The notes beneath the pieces are model-generated. The model searched no databases, was not told where the DNA came from, and was given only the letters and a program-made list of their open reading frames with translations. A DNA stretch of 64,000 bases, taken from contig JADGBZ010000011.1 in assembly GCA_015231175.1 (NCBI GenBank), positions 1 to 64,000 of the forward strand, written 5' to 3'. Positions 51,948 to 61,055 of this stretch are shown here, piece after piece. How positions within the stretch are numbered: the first letter of the stretch is position 1; every line of letters begins with the position of its first letter. The position numbers and the translations under genes are program-made. The DNA is from Magnetococcales bacterium (GTDB lineage: Bacteria > Pseudomonadota > Magnetococcia > Magnetococcales > DC0425bin3).

Positions 51948-53543
51948 TCAAATGCTCAATGTTTTTGGCCGCCTGTTTTTCAGGATCAAGGCCACGCTGA
52001 CCCGTGTCATGAAGACGGCGGTGAACATGGACGCCACCAGACCGATGATGAGGGTGACGGCGAAACCCCGCACGGCTCCCGTGCCAAACTGGTAGAGAAC
52101 CAGGGCAGTCACCAAGGTGGTGATGTGCGAGTCGATGATGGTGATAAAGGCCCGGTCATAGCCATAGTCGATGGCTGCCATGGGATTTTTGCCAAGGCGC
52201 AACTCCTCCCGGATACGTTCGAAGATCAGGACGTTGGCATCGACCGAAATACCCAGGAGCAGAACGGCGCCGGCAATGCCGGGCATGGTCAGCGTCGCCT
52301 GAATCATGGCCAGGGCGGCCATGAGAATGAACAGGTTGACGATAACGGCAATGTTGGCCAGCATGCCGAACCCCTTGTAATAAAACCCCATGAAGAGGAG
52401 GACCAAGGCGCAACCAAGCCACGTCGCAGCCAGCCCCTGGCGTATGGAGTCGTTGCCCAGGGTGGGGCCGACGCTACGCTCCTCAAGGATGGTGATGGGA
52501 GCTGGCAGGGCCCCGGCGCGGAGAACGATGGCCAGGTCGTGCGCCTCTTCCGGCGTGAAACTGCCGCTGATATGGGCGCGTCCTCCGTCGATTTTTTCCC
52601 GGATGACGGGGGCCGAATAGACCTTGTTATCGAGGACGATGGCCATTCTTTGCCCGACGCTCTCACCCGTCAACTGGCCAAACTTGCGGGCCCCCTGGCG
52701 GTCAAAGGTGATCATGACGTAGGGCTCGTTGTACTGGTTCTGGTCGATGCTGGCGCGGGCATCGGTCAGACGGTCCCCGGCCAGAACCGTCCGTCGTTTC
52801 AAGAGGTAAGGCTGCTTGGTTTTGAGCCCTTTGCGGTCCACATGCTCCCCATAGAGGAGGATATCCCCTGGGGGAACACGACCGGCCAGGGCGGCATCCA
52901 GGTCGCCCTTTTCATCGACCATCTTGAACTCCAGTCGGGCCGTGCGGCCAATCAGACCTTTGGCCCGGCCCGGATCATCCAGACCCGGGAGTTGGATCAT
53001 GATGCGGTCTTCACCCTGCTTTTGGATGGTAGGCTCGGTGACGCCGAATTGATCGACACGGGAACGGATGGTCTCGATGGCCTGGTCCAGGGACAAACGG
53101 CCAACTTCCTTTTTGTATTCCGGGGTCAGGGTCAGGTGAAACGCCGTTTTCTCCGCCATCCAGGTCAAGGAGAAGTTGGGAAGTTGCTTGGCCAGCACCT
53201 GCCGGGTTTTATCCTGGTCGGCTGGCGTGCCAAGGCCCAGTTCCACAGTGTCCATGGCGATGCGTTGCAGGCTTCGATGGCCGAGGTGTTCGGTGCGCAA
53301 CACCACCCGGATTTCGTCGATGAGATTTTCCGTGGTTTGTTCCACCGCCTTTTCAATCTCGACCCGGTACAGCAGGGCGATACCGCCCTGCAGATCCAAC
53401 CCACGATGAACGATCTGGGAAGGGAACCAGCCAGGCCACCAGGAGGGCATTTTGCCACCCAGCATGGAAGGGATGCAGTACAGGAGAGAGATCAGTGTAA
53501 CCGCCAGAACCAGAAGCGGTTTCCAGAGAGGAAGTTGGCGCAT
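51948..53543 (-). CDS. secD: Protein translocase subunit SecD
   Basis: The 531-residue protein has an N-terminal helix, a large periplasmic region with HRGLDLQGGIALLYRVEIEK, and five helices at the C-terminus with LLLGISVDANVLIFERIREE and RGFAVTLIIGLVASMFTAVF. It is the partner of SecF and is in the standard yajC-secD-secF order. Confidence 0.97.
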   Translation of the reverse strand: MRQLPLWKPLLVLAVTLISLLYCIPSMLGGKMPSWWPGWFPSQIVHRGLDLQGGIALLYRVEIEKAVEQTTENLIDEIRVVLRTEHLGHRSLQRIAMDTVELGLGTPADQDKTRQVLAKQLPNFSLTWMAEKTAFHLTLTPEYKKEVGRLSLDQAIETIRSRVDQFGVTEPTIQKQGEDRIMIQLPGLDDPGRAKGLIGRTARLEFKMVDEKGDLDAALAGRVPPGDILLYGEHVDRKGLKTKQPYLLKRRTVLAGDRLTDARASIDQNQYNEPYVMITFDRQGARKFGQLTGESVGQRMAIVLDNKVYSAPVIREKIDGGRAHISGSFTPEEAHDLAIVLRAGALPAPITILEERSVGPTLGNDSIRQGLAATWLGCALVLLFMGFYYKGFGMLANIAVIVNLFILMAALAMIQATLTMPGIAGAVLLLGISVDANVLIFERIREELRLGKNPMAAIDYGYDRAFITIIDSHITTLVTALVLYQFGTGAVRGFAVTLIIGLVASMFTAVFMTRVSVALILKNRRPKTLSI

Positions 53544-53567
53544 GCGACTTACGGTTCCCGTTGCGTT

Positions 53568-54002
53568 TTAGTCCGATGATTTCTCGATCTTGACACCCTG
53601 CGAGGTGCTCTTCTCTTTGTCTTTGCTGTCAGAAGGTTCCGTCGTGATGGCGCTGCCTTTGGCGATCACGCTGGCGATGGTATCCTTCCTGACCCGAAGC
53701 CGCACGGGCTTGGGATTTTTGCTGCCCGAGTCGATCTCTCCGACCTCCAGTTGCACCACGTCGTCATCGACCCGATGGATGCGACCGATGATGCCCCCAC
53801 CCGTGACGACGGAGTCCCCCCGTTGCAGGTTGGCGATCATGCTGCGGTGCTGTTTTTGTTGCTTCTGTTGAGGTCTGATCAGCAAAAAATAGAAGACCGC
53901 AAACATCAACACCATAAAAATGATATTGAGCATGGTGGCCCCGGAACCTCCCGGTCCTGGAGCGCCATTTTGGGCCCATGCGGCACCGACAAGATCAAAC
54001 AT
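53568..54002 (-). CDS. yajC: Preprotein translocase subunit YajC
   Basis: The 144-residue protein has one transmembrane helix (about 24-44) in MLNIIFMVLMFAVFYFLLIR, followed by the family motif RPQQKQQKQHRSMIANLQRG and DSVVTGGGIIGRI. It has a longer charged C-terminal tail than usual (about 110 is typical). The start at 54002 is set by AGGAGA 6 bases upstream. Confidence 0.95.
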   Translation of the reverse strand: MFDLVGAAWAQNGAPGPGGSGATMLNIIFMVLMFAVFYFLLIRPQQKQQKQHRSMIANLQRGDSVVTGGGIIGRIHRVDDDVVQLEVGEIDSGSKNPKPVRLRVRKDTIASVIAKGSAITTEPSDSKDKEKSTSQGVKIEKSSD

Positions 54003-54278
54003 CGCGTCTCCTCTTTTGCGCGTGATGGCAACGAACAGTTGAACCCGAACCGGACACAGATCGGGCATCCTGGTTCAGGACAACCCGCAAATAGAGACTT
54101 TATGCACAAAACCAAGTGCCGCGTCAAACAAACTTCGGCGCTTGCCTGCAAAATCGGCGGCTGCCGGTGAGGTTGGAAAAAATCAACTGGTTGAAAAACC
54201 AGGATGGATATTCCAGTGCCGGGCGTGTACCCTCCCACGAGAATTTTCTTCAGCCTGTTCCTGTGCAGGAGAAACCAC

Positions 54279-56138
54279 TTGACAGACCGGTCTTCCACAT
54301 CCCCCTGGGGTGTTTTTCTCTCTTCCCTCATCCTGGGCGCGGTCTTTCTGGGCGAATGTTGGATGACGTGGAGAAAATGGCCCGATCTCGTCGTGGATTT
54401 TGGGCGCAACCTGTACATTCCCTGGCGGATGAATCAGGGAGAGGTTCTCTACCGGGATCTCGATGCCATTTTTGGCCCTCTCTCCCACCACATTGACGCC
54501 CTGTTGTTTCGCCTCTTCGACACATCCTTTCTCACTTTGGTCGTTGCCAATTTGTTCGGGATCGTTGTCCTGAGCGGTGCGATTTATTATTTTTTCCACA
54601 AATATCTTGGCATCTGGGCTGCCAACCTGACGACACTCTCTTTTTTGACCAGTTTTGCTTTCGGCCAATACCTTTGGACCGGAAATTACAATTACGTCAC
54701 CCCATACAGTCAAGAATCCGTCCATGGCATCATCTTGTTGGTCCTGCTTGTTTGCGTTGCGAGCAACGCCTTGCAGGGTGGCCGTTGGTGGTCTGCCTTG
54801 TTCATGGGGGGGCTTTACGGTCTGGCCTGCATGACCCGTCTGGAGATGTTTGTGACAGGCACGCTTGTTGTTGCCTGCCACCTCCTTCTGGCTGCAACAG
54901 AATCCTCCTGCCGGAGTCTTCCCTGGGCAACCCGGCTCTTCTCCATTTTGGGCGGATTTACCCTGTCAGTGCTGGGTTTCCACTCTCTGACAGGACAGTT
55001 TCCCCTTTCTTACCTTTGGTTTGACTTCAATCGCCTGTTATGGGCTGGCCGGATTGATCAGAACCCGTTCTATGCCAACATGATCGGTACTGACCATCTG
55101 GCGGATCATGTGTGGTTGATGGGGCAAAACCTGTTTTGGATCGTTGCCATGATATCGACAACGCTCCTGTTTTCTCGATATGGTTTGGCAAGCGCAGGCC
55201 AGCGGAGACATTTCTCAATAATTTTCGTCTGGTCACCATTGGTTCCAGCCGGTATGTGGATCTGGAACGCGCCGATAATGGATTACCTGACCCAATCCCT
55301 GCGGGCCCTGCCCGTATTGGTGTTGGTGATGGGATTGGCTTTTTGGTACGTCAGGCGTCGTTCGGGTACTTCAGGACATATTTTGCAGAGTCACAGCGCT
55401 CCTCTGCTGTTGTGGGCGATGTTCTCCTTTGGCATGTTGTTGAAGATCCTGTTCAACACGAAAATCAGCCATTACGGATTCGTTCATGCCATGCCCGCTT
55501 CCTTGCTGCTGGTTGGATTCCTGACGGCGTGGCTGCCAAAGCAAGTCGGCAATCATGGCATCGATCCGACCCGGTTCCGGATGATCATGACGCTCCTGAT
55601 TGCCCTGGCGTTGGCGCGGAACGCCTATCTGAGTCAAACTCTCTACGGGATGAAAAATTTTTCGGTCGGAGAAGGCAAGGATCGGATCGTCTATTACGCC
55701 CCTCAACTCGACAGCAGAGGGGCAGTTATCCGTTATTTTCTCTCTTGGATGGAGAAACACGCATCTCCGGATGCCACATTCGTCGTCATACCTGAAGGAG
55801 TGATGCTGAATTATCTCTCCCGCCATGCCACTACGACACCCTCGATGTCGTTTCTTCCTCTTGAGTTGCGGCGTATTCCGGAAGAGAAACAAATCGATCA
55901 TTTCGAGCGTCGTCCTCCGGATTATGTTGTCGTTGTGTTCAGGCCATTGGTTGAATACGGCTACAAAACCCTGTTCGGTGAGGATGCCAGCCAGCCTGGC
56001 GCCAAAATGGTGCGGTGGATTCATGGTCGGTATCATCCCGTGTCGACCATGCAGCCCAAGGTCCGTGGCGCCGACTCACCCGGACCCCTGGCCACCGACC
56101 CGTTCTGGATCCAGATATTGGCAAAAAACCAGCCGTAG
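54279..56138 (+). CDS. GT-C-like integral membrane glycosyltransferase, TTG start
   Basis: The 619-residue protein has about ten to twelve helices and the pattern of GT-C glycosyltransferases. The acidic first loop is in VVDFGRNLYIPWRMNQGEVL, then YRDLDAIFGPLSHHIDALLF. A soluble C-terminal part of about 120 residues follows. It is predicted to transfer a sugar from a lipid carrier on the periplasmic side. The start is TTG 54279 because AGGAGA lies 6 bases upstream; an ATG at 54204 has no site. It converges with an SGNH hydrolase gene 10 bp away. Confidence 0.75.
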   Translation: MTDRSSTSPWGVFLSSLILGAVFLGECWMTWRKWPDLVVDFGRNLYIPWRMNQGEVLYRDLDAIFGPLSHHIDALLFRLFDTSFLTLVVANLFGIVVLSGAIYYFFHKYLGIWAANLTTLSFLTSFAFGQYLWTGNYNYVTPYSQESVHGIILLVLLVCVASNALQGGRWWSALFMGGLYGLACMTRLEMFVTGTLVVACHLLLAATESSCRSLPWATRLFSILGGFTLSVLGFHSLTGQFPLSYLWFDFNRLLWAGRIDQNPFYANMIGTDHLADHVWLMGQNLFWIVAMISTTLLFSRYGLASAGQRRHFSIIFVWSPLVPAGMWIWNAPIMDYLTQSLRALPVLVLVMGLAFWYVRRRSGTSGHILQSHSAPLLLWAMFSFGMLLKILFNTKISHYGFVHAMPASLLLVGFLTAWLPKQVGNHGIDPTRFRMIMTLLIALALARNAYLSQTLYGMKNFSVGEGKDRIVYYAPQLDSRGAVIRYFLSWMEKHASPDATFVVIPEGVMLNYLSRHATTTPSMSFLPLELRRIPEEKQIDHFERRPPDYVVVVFRPLVEYGYKTLFGEDASQPGAKMVRWIHGRYHPVSTMQPKVRGADSPGPLATDPFWIQILAKNQP

Positions 56139-56148
56139 ACGGTTCGGC

Positions 56149-57330
56149 TTATCTTGTCCCCAGTTTTCCTGTTACATGTTCCCCCAGGCGTTTTTCCAGA
56201 CGGCTCTGTATGAAGTCGGCGGTCAGCTTGTGTCCGGCGCGGTTCCAGTGCACATCCCCTTTGAGGAAATGTTGATCGACGAAGGCCAAGGTTTCGGCTT
56301 CGGACCGCTCCTGGATGAACACCGGGAAAAGATCCAGCAGTTCCACATTGCGCTGCTGACACCAGTTTTTCCAGTAGCGGACATAGAACGAGTCCCTTTC
56401 GCCCCGGAAGATCTGGTCTGGCCAGGGGTAGATGCCGACCGTCAGGCGTATGTTGTTCTGGTTGAGGAGGGCAAGCAGGCGGTCCATGAATGCGCCCATT
56501 TTTTCCAGACCCGGTGGTCCAAACGGAGCGCCGTCGAAAGTCCACGAGCTGCCCGATTGATTGCGACGACCATCATGGACAGAGGGCTTTTCCTCAAAGG
56601 AGAAATGCAGGCCAACCTGGCGCGCCTCAAGTACGTAGCGAAAATATTCCAGGAAGAACAGATTGTCCCAAATCCACCTGACTCTCCAGGTTTTTCCCGT
56701 CTGGATACGGTCACGCCGTCCCCGATGATCATCCAGATTGTACAGGACACGATTGTTGACCTCATCCAAACGATATTTCAGTTCTTCGTCCAAAGCGTCG
56801 GAGAGGTCCAACATCACCACCACCTCCTGGAAGCGGAGGCCAACGGTATTCAGGAGATGACGAATCTTCTGGAAATAGAGGGTCGGAGAGAAGGAGCCAA
56901 CACCCGCATTGAGAACATCGAATCCCTGGGGTCGCAGCCAGTGATCCAGGCGACCGACATAGGAGTCCGGGTAACTGATGCCGACACCCTCCGTGAACGA
57001 GTCGCCGATGAACACGATCCGATGGCCATGAAACGTCAGAGGCACGGTTCGCGGCGTGGTGTCCTTCATACCCAGGGAGTTGGTGACAATGCGAAAACGA
57101 CTGTTGCCAAACTGGCTGATTCCGTCCACAAGTGGGGCCAAGCCGTGGTGACAGACCGGGTCGGCCACCCGCCACTCCTGTTCACCAAAAAATTTTTGCG
57201 TCAAATGATCGTGCCATGTCTGCCCCCTGATCAGCCGGTATCCCAGGCCCACAGCCAGATCGAGCGCCACCACCAGGCACACCACAACCACCCCCAGAAA
57301 CAGCCAGGGGTGACGCTCAAAACGGGGCAT
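56149..57330 (-). CDS. SGNH/GDSL-family hydrolase, membrane-anchored
   Basis: The 393-residue protein has an N-terminal anchor (PWLFLGVVVVCLVVALDLAV) and an SGNH fold: block I FIGDSFTEGVG with the nucleophilic Ser near residue 112, and block V GDVHWNRAGH with Asp-x-x-His near the C-terminus. Such proteins de-acetylate or acetylate cell-surface glycans (AlgX/AlgJ-like). The neighbour GT-C gene makes a role in glycan modification likely (inference). Confidence 0.8.
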   Translation of the reverse strand: MPRFERHPWLFLGVVVVCLVVALDLAVGLGYRLIRGQTWHDHLTQKFFGEQEWRVADPVCHHGLAPLVDGISQFGNSRFRIVTNSLGMKDTTPRTVPLTFHGHRIVFIGDSFTEGVGISYPDSYVGRLDHWLRPQGFDVLNAGVGSFSPTLYFQKIRHLLNTVGLRFQEVVVMLDLSDALDEELKYRLDEVNNRVLYNLDDHRGRRDRIQTGKTWRVRWIWDNLFFLEYFRYVLEARQVGLHFSFEEKPSVHDGRRNQSGSSWTFDGAPFGPPGLEKMGAFMDRLLALLNQNNIRLTVGIYPWPDQIFRGERDSFYVRYWKNWCQQRNVELLDLFPVFIQERSEAETLAFVDQHFLKGDVHWNRAGHKLTADFIQSRLEKRLGEHVTGKLGTR

Positions 57331-57579
57331 GGACGGCTCCTGTCGCCTGTCAAAGGGTTTAAACCTCGCTGGGTATGCTAGCCTGTCGGTGATTCATCGG
57401 CAAGCGCCCGATGCCGTGTCTTGACGGATCCTCGATGGACAGGGATGGACATGGCGGGGAGGTTTGGTATAGAAATCGCGTTCCTTCGGTTGAAAGTTGA
57501 CGTGCTGCTCCTCAGGTTTTCTCCGCAGATGTGCGGACACTGGATTTGACCCCCTACCCTGGAACAAGAAAATAACGCC

Positions 57580-58470
57580 ATGAAACCACTGATGATGAAC
57601 CGGATCCGCTTGTGTGTTCCACTCCTTCTTCTGGGGCTGACCGCCCCGGTTGCCGTCTGTTTTGGCGAAAACGCCAGCTTTGACGTGACAACCCTCGCCA
57701 TGCCTGACACCAGCGACAAAGCCAGCTTTGTGAGTTACATGAGCCAGAAGACCAATCAGGACAAAAAGATGCTGGCGTGGCGTTTTGACCGTCTCCAGGC
57801 CCTCAAGAAAAACAAGGACGTTGCGACTGACAAGGCGATAAAGGCTTTCATGCTGACCGCCCGGGAGGAGTTCACCTTGGCGCGCAACAAACCCCGCGCC
57901 TATGACCACGCCTTCCTGGACATTGGCTACGGGGTGACCATCTCCGGCCCTCACCTGGTGATGCGCATGACCTCCGCCCTGGATGTGCAGCCCGAAGACA
58001 AAGTCATGGAGGTGGGAACCGGTTCGGGCTATCAATCCGCAGTTTTGGCACACCTCTCCAACCATGTCTATACCGTGGAGATCATCGAACCTCTCCACAA
58101 GCGCACCAAGGAGGTGTACAGCAAACTCGTCGAGGCCGGCAATCCCGAATACCAGAATGTGCATCTCAAATCGGGCGACGGGTACCATGGCTGGGAAGAG
58201 AACGCCCCGTTCAACAAGATCATCGTCACTTGCGCCATCGACCATATTCCTCCCCCCCTGCTCAAACAACTGGCCCCCAATGGCGTCATGGTGATTCCCG
58301 TGGGGCCTCCGGGTAAACAGACCCTGCTCCATGTCCAGAAAGAGGTGGATGCTGAAGGCAAGGTGACGATCACCCGCAAGGATGTCTACAACGGCAAAAA
58401 ATCCGTTTCGTTTGTGCCCTTCACCAAGGAGGGGGGTGGCACCTGGAGTGGCAGGAGGGACACTCATTGA
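57580..58470 (+). CDS. Exported protein-L-isoaspartate methyltransferase-like protein
   Basis: The 296-residue protein belongs to the PCMT family: VMEVGTGSGYQSAVLAHLS (SAM motif I, near 146), the preceding GYGVTISGPHLVMRM, and the C-terminal VMVIPVGPPGKQTLLHVQK. Normal PCMT is cytoplasmic and about 210 residues. This one has an N-terminal signal peptide (LCVPLLLLGLTAPVAVCFG) and a 60-residue helical linker, so it is predicted to be exported. SAM is not known in the periplasm, which makes this odd. It ends overlapping the membrane spermidine-synthase-like gene by 4 bp. Confidence 0.8.
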   Translation: MKPLMMNRIRLCVPLLLLGLTAPVAVCFGENASFDVTTLAMPDTSDKASFVSYMSQKTNQDKKMLAWRFDRLQALKKNKDVATDKAIKAFMLTAREEFTLARNKPRAYDHAFLDIGYGVTISGPHLVMRMTSALDVQPEDKVMEVGTGSGYQSAVLAHLSNHVYTVEIIEPLHKRTKEVYSKLVEAGNPEYQNVHLKSGDGYHGWEENAPFNKIIVTCAIDHIPPPLLKQLAPNGVMVIPVGPPGKQTLLHVQKEVDAEGKVTITRKDVYNGKKSVSFVPFTKEGGGTWSGRRDTH

Positions 58471-61055
58471 GCCAGCAATCCGTCGGCACCCCGTTGGAGA
58501 CCATCGCCCATCGGCGGTCTTTTTTGCTGGCGGTGTTTCTCATTGCAGGAACCATCATCGCGTTGCAGATCACCATCATGCGACTTTACGCCATCTCGGG
58601 GTGGGCGCATTTTGGTTCTCTGGTCGTAAGTGTTGCCATGTTTGGTTTCGGCTTGGCCAGCACCATCATGTGCCTGGGGCGGGAGGCCTTCGAACACCGG
58701 ATTGAGTTGATCGCCCGGCTTGCCCTGCTCCTGTTTGGCCCCGTGATGGTGCTGGGCAACGTGGTAGCCCAGAGCGCCCAGTTCAATCCCATTTTCCTGT
58801 TGGCCGATGTCCAGCAGGCCTTCAACCTGGCCATCAATCTCTTTGCCTATGCCGCGCCCTTTCTGCTCGGGGCGATCCTGCTCGGCATCTGCTTTCTGGT
58901 CGGACGCAACCGTTTCCAGCTGACCTATGCGGCGGATATGACCGGCTCAGGTATAACCGGATTGCTCTGCCTGGCTGCCATGCACCTGCTTCTGCCGGAA
59001 CACCTCCTGCTGTTGCCCCTGTTGTTGTGGTGGGGAGGCGCCCTGGCCTGGTTTCATGCCTGGGGAGACCGACGCGCCCCCTGGTTGGTGAGCCTTTCTG
59101 GAGTGGTTGCGCTGCTGTTGCTCTTCCTGCTGCCGCAGATTCAGGTCTCTCCCTACAAAGGGGTCAGTTACGCCACCAAGTTTCCGGATGCCAAACGCCT
59201 GTACCAGGCTGCCGGCGCCCATGGCTTGCTGGAAATCTACGGGAGTTCCTACTTTCATTTTGCCCCCGGCCTGAGTGACATGGCCTCCCTGAGCATGGGA
59301 AAACTGCCAGAAAACGCCTATGTCGGCATGTATGTGGACAGCGATGGTCCCATCGGCATCATGAAGGCTCTTCCCAGAGAACAAGCCGATTATGATCGCT
59401 TTTTACCCATGTTCATCCCCTATCTGCTCAAGCCGCAGCCGGAGAGGGTGTTCGTCGTGCAGTTTGGTGGCGGCATCTCTACACGGGTGGCCCTGGCCGA
59501 GGGGGCGAAACACGTGGTCGTGGCTGAAGGCAACCCGATGATCCCAAAGGCCTTCGCCAGCGAGGCTATCCGGAGTTTCACCGACAATTTTCTGGCTGAT
59601 CCCCGCTTGACGCTGGCCCCCGTGGATGGCCACCTCTTCATGCGTACCAACAAGCAGCGCTTCCAGGTGATTGATCTGAGCCTGGCCGACTCCACCGGGC
59701 TATCCAGTCCTGGTGGTTTTGCGGTGACGGAAAAATTTTTGTACACCCGGGAGGCCATGACCGCCTACATGGACGCCCTCGAACCAGGCGGCGTACTGGC
59801 CGTGACGGTATGGAACAAGGAGGATCCCCCCAAATCCACCCTGCGGCTCTTTTCGACCATGGCGGAGGCAGGACGGGCAACCGCACATGAGTTGGCGGCT
59901 GACTCGTTCTATGTTTTGCAGGTATTCCTCTCCACCACCACCGTACTGTACAAAAGGGGTGGATTTTCGCCCGAGGAGCTGGCCAAGCTGGATGACCATG
60001 CCCGGGAAATGGCCTTTGATGTGGTCTATCGGCCTGGCGAACGCTTCCAGGGCGATGCCAGGGCTTTGCTTGCAGGATATCGGGAGGTGGTTTTAGGGAG
60101 AGGCGGCAAAACCACAAATGCCTCCGACACAGAAGAACCAACGTCTGACGAGGAAGGGGTGGATCTATCCGTACCCTCCCTGTATCGCCTCATGCTGAGC
60201 CGTATGATGCATAACGAAAATCTGGAGGAGATACGGAGCTACCCCTTTGATGTAAGCCCCTTGACCAATGATCGTCCCTATTTTGCCGGGTCCGTGCGGC
60301 TTATGGATCTTCCCGCCTTTGCCGGACGTCTTGAGGTCATTTCCGACGAATGGGGGTATCTGCTCCTGTGGTTGACCCTGGGGCAGTCGATTCTGGCGGG
60401 AGCGCTGTTGCTTTCACTGCCCATCCTGTTTGGCTGGCGCACTCTGTTTTCGCCACATCCAGGCAAGCTTGGGACGCTTGGCTACTTTGCTGCCGTCGGG
60501 CTGGGGTATATTCTGGTGGAGGTGGCGCTGATCGGCAAATTTATCAGCGCCCTGGGCAATCAGGTGATCTCCACCAGCGTGCTGATTACCGGCATGCTGA
60601 TCAGCACCGGTCTGGGATCCATGGTCTCCGGGCGGTATGAGGCGCAGGCCGCGACTGTCATGCCGCGCATTTTTCTGGCCATTGCGGCCATCCTGGGTCT
60701 ATACGGCTTTGCCCTGGAATCATGGCTGGCGATGATCGGCACCCTCTCCTGGCGTACTGTCGCCTGTATCCTGCTTTTGTTTCCGCCGGCCTTTCTCATG
60801 GGGTTTCCCTTCGCGACGGCCATGACCTGTCTGACCCGGTTGGGAAAGGAGCCTTTTTTCTTGTGGGCATGGGGCATCAATGGCATGTTTTCCGTTATTG
60901 GTGCAGTGCTCGTTCCGCTCATTGCCGTGAGTGTGGGTCTTTCGGCCAACCTTTATCTGGCCGGCGCCCTCTACCTGCTGGCTTGGCCATGCTTTGTGGA
61001 TTTGTCACGTCCTTCCGTCGCGTCCGCGACCTCGTGTGGATCGGGTCGCTCCTGA
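58467..61055 (+). CDS. Polytopic membrane protein with spermidine-synthase-like domain, TTG start
   Basis: The 862-residue protein has about six helices (15-220), a soluble spermidine-synthase-like Rossmann domain (about 310-500; VFVVQFGGGISTRVALAEGA, then VVVAEGNPMI and LADSTGLSS), and six or seven further helices (about 630-850). This arrangement is seen in fused membrane spermidine-synthase-like proteins of unknown function. Several residues differ from true SpeE (GGGDG is GGGIS), so it may not make polyamines. The start is TTG 58467, with GGAGGG 7 bases upstream, overlapping the PCMT-like stop. It overlaps the next gene by 67 bp. Confidence 0.78.
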   Translation: MSQQSVGTPLETIAHRRSFLLAVFLIAGTIIALQITIMRLYAISGWAHFGSLVVSVAMFGFGLASTIMCLGREAFEHRIELIARLALLLFGPVMVLGNVVAQSAQFNPIFLLADVQQAFNLAINLFAYAAPFLLGAILLGICFLVGRNRFQLTYAADMTGSGITGLLCLAAMHLLLPEHLLLLPLLLWWGGALAWFHAWGDRRAPWLVSLSGVVALLLLFLLPQIQVSPYKGVSYATKFPDAKRLYQAAGAHGLLEIYGSSYFHFAPGLSDMASLSMGKLPENAYVGMYVDSDGPIGIMKALPREQADYDRFLPMFIPYLLKPQPERVFVVQFGGGISTRVALAEGAKHVVVAEGNPMIPKAFASEAIRSFTDNFLADPRLTLAPVDGHLFMRTNKQRFQVIDLSLADSTGLSSPGGFAVTEKFLYTREAMTAYMDALEPGGVLAVTVWNKEDPPKSTLRLFSTMAEAGRATAHELAADSFYVLQVFLSTTTVLYKRGGFSPEELAKLDDHAREMAFDVVYRPGERFQGDARALLAGYREVVLGRGGKTTNASDTEEPTSDEEGVDLSVPSLYRLMLSRMMHNENLEEIRSYPFDVSPLTNDRPYFAGSVRLMDLPAFAGRLEVISDEWGYLLLWLTLGQSILAGALLLSLPILFGWRTLFSPHPGKLGTLGYFAAVGLGYILVEVALIGKFISALGNQVISTSVLITGMLISTGLGSMVSGRYEAQAATVMPRIFLAIAAILGLYGFALESWLAMIGTLSWRTVACILLLFPPAFLMGFPFATAMTCLTRLGKEPFFLWAWGINGMFSVIGAVLVPLIAVSVGLSANLYLAGALYLLAWPCFVDLSRPSVASATSCGSGRS

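Noticed and set aside
51909-53579. Long plus-strand open frame (556 codons)
   Set aside because: Antisense of secD; the SecD motifs are intact and the frame shows no domain pattern.
57580-61055. Polyamine synthesis operon together with speA
   Set aside because: speA is 20 kb away on the other strand. The SpeE-like domain is altered in the key GGGDG motif and sits in a polytopic membrane protein, so a cytoplasmic spermidine synthase is not supported.
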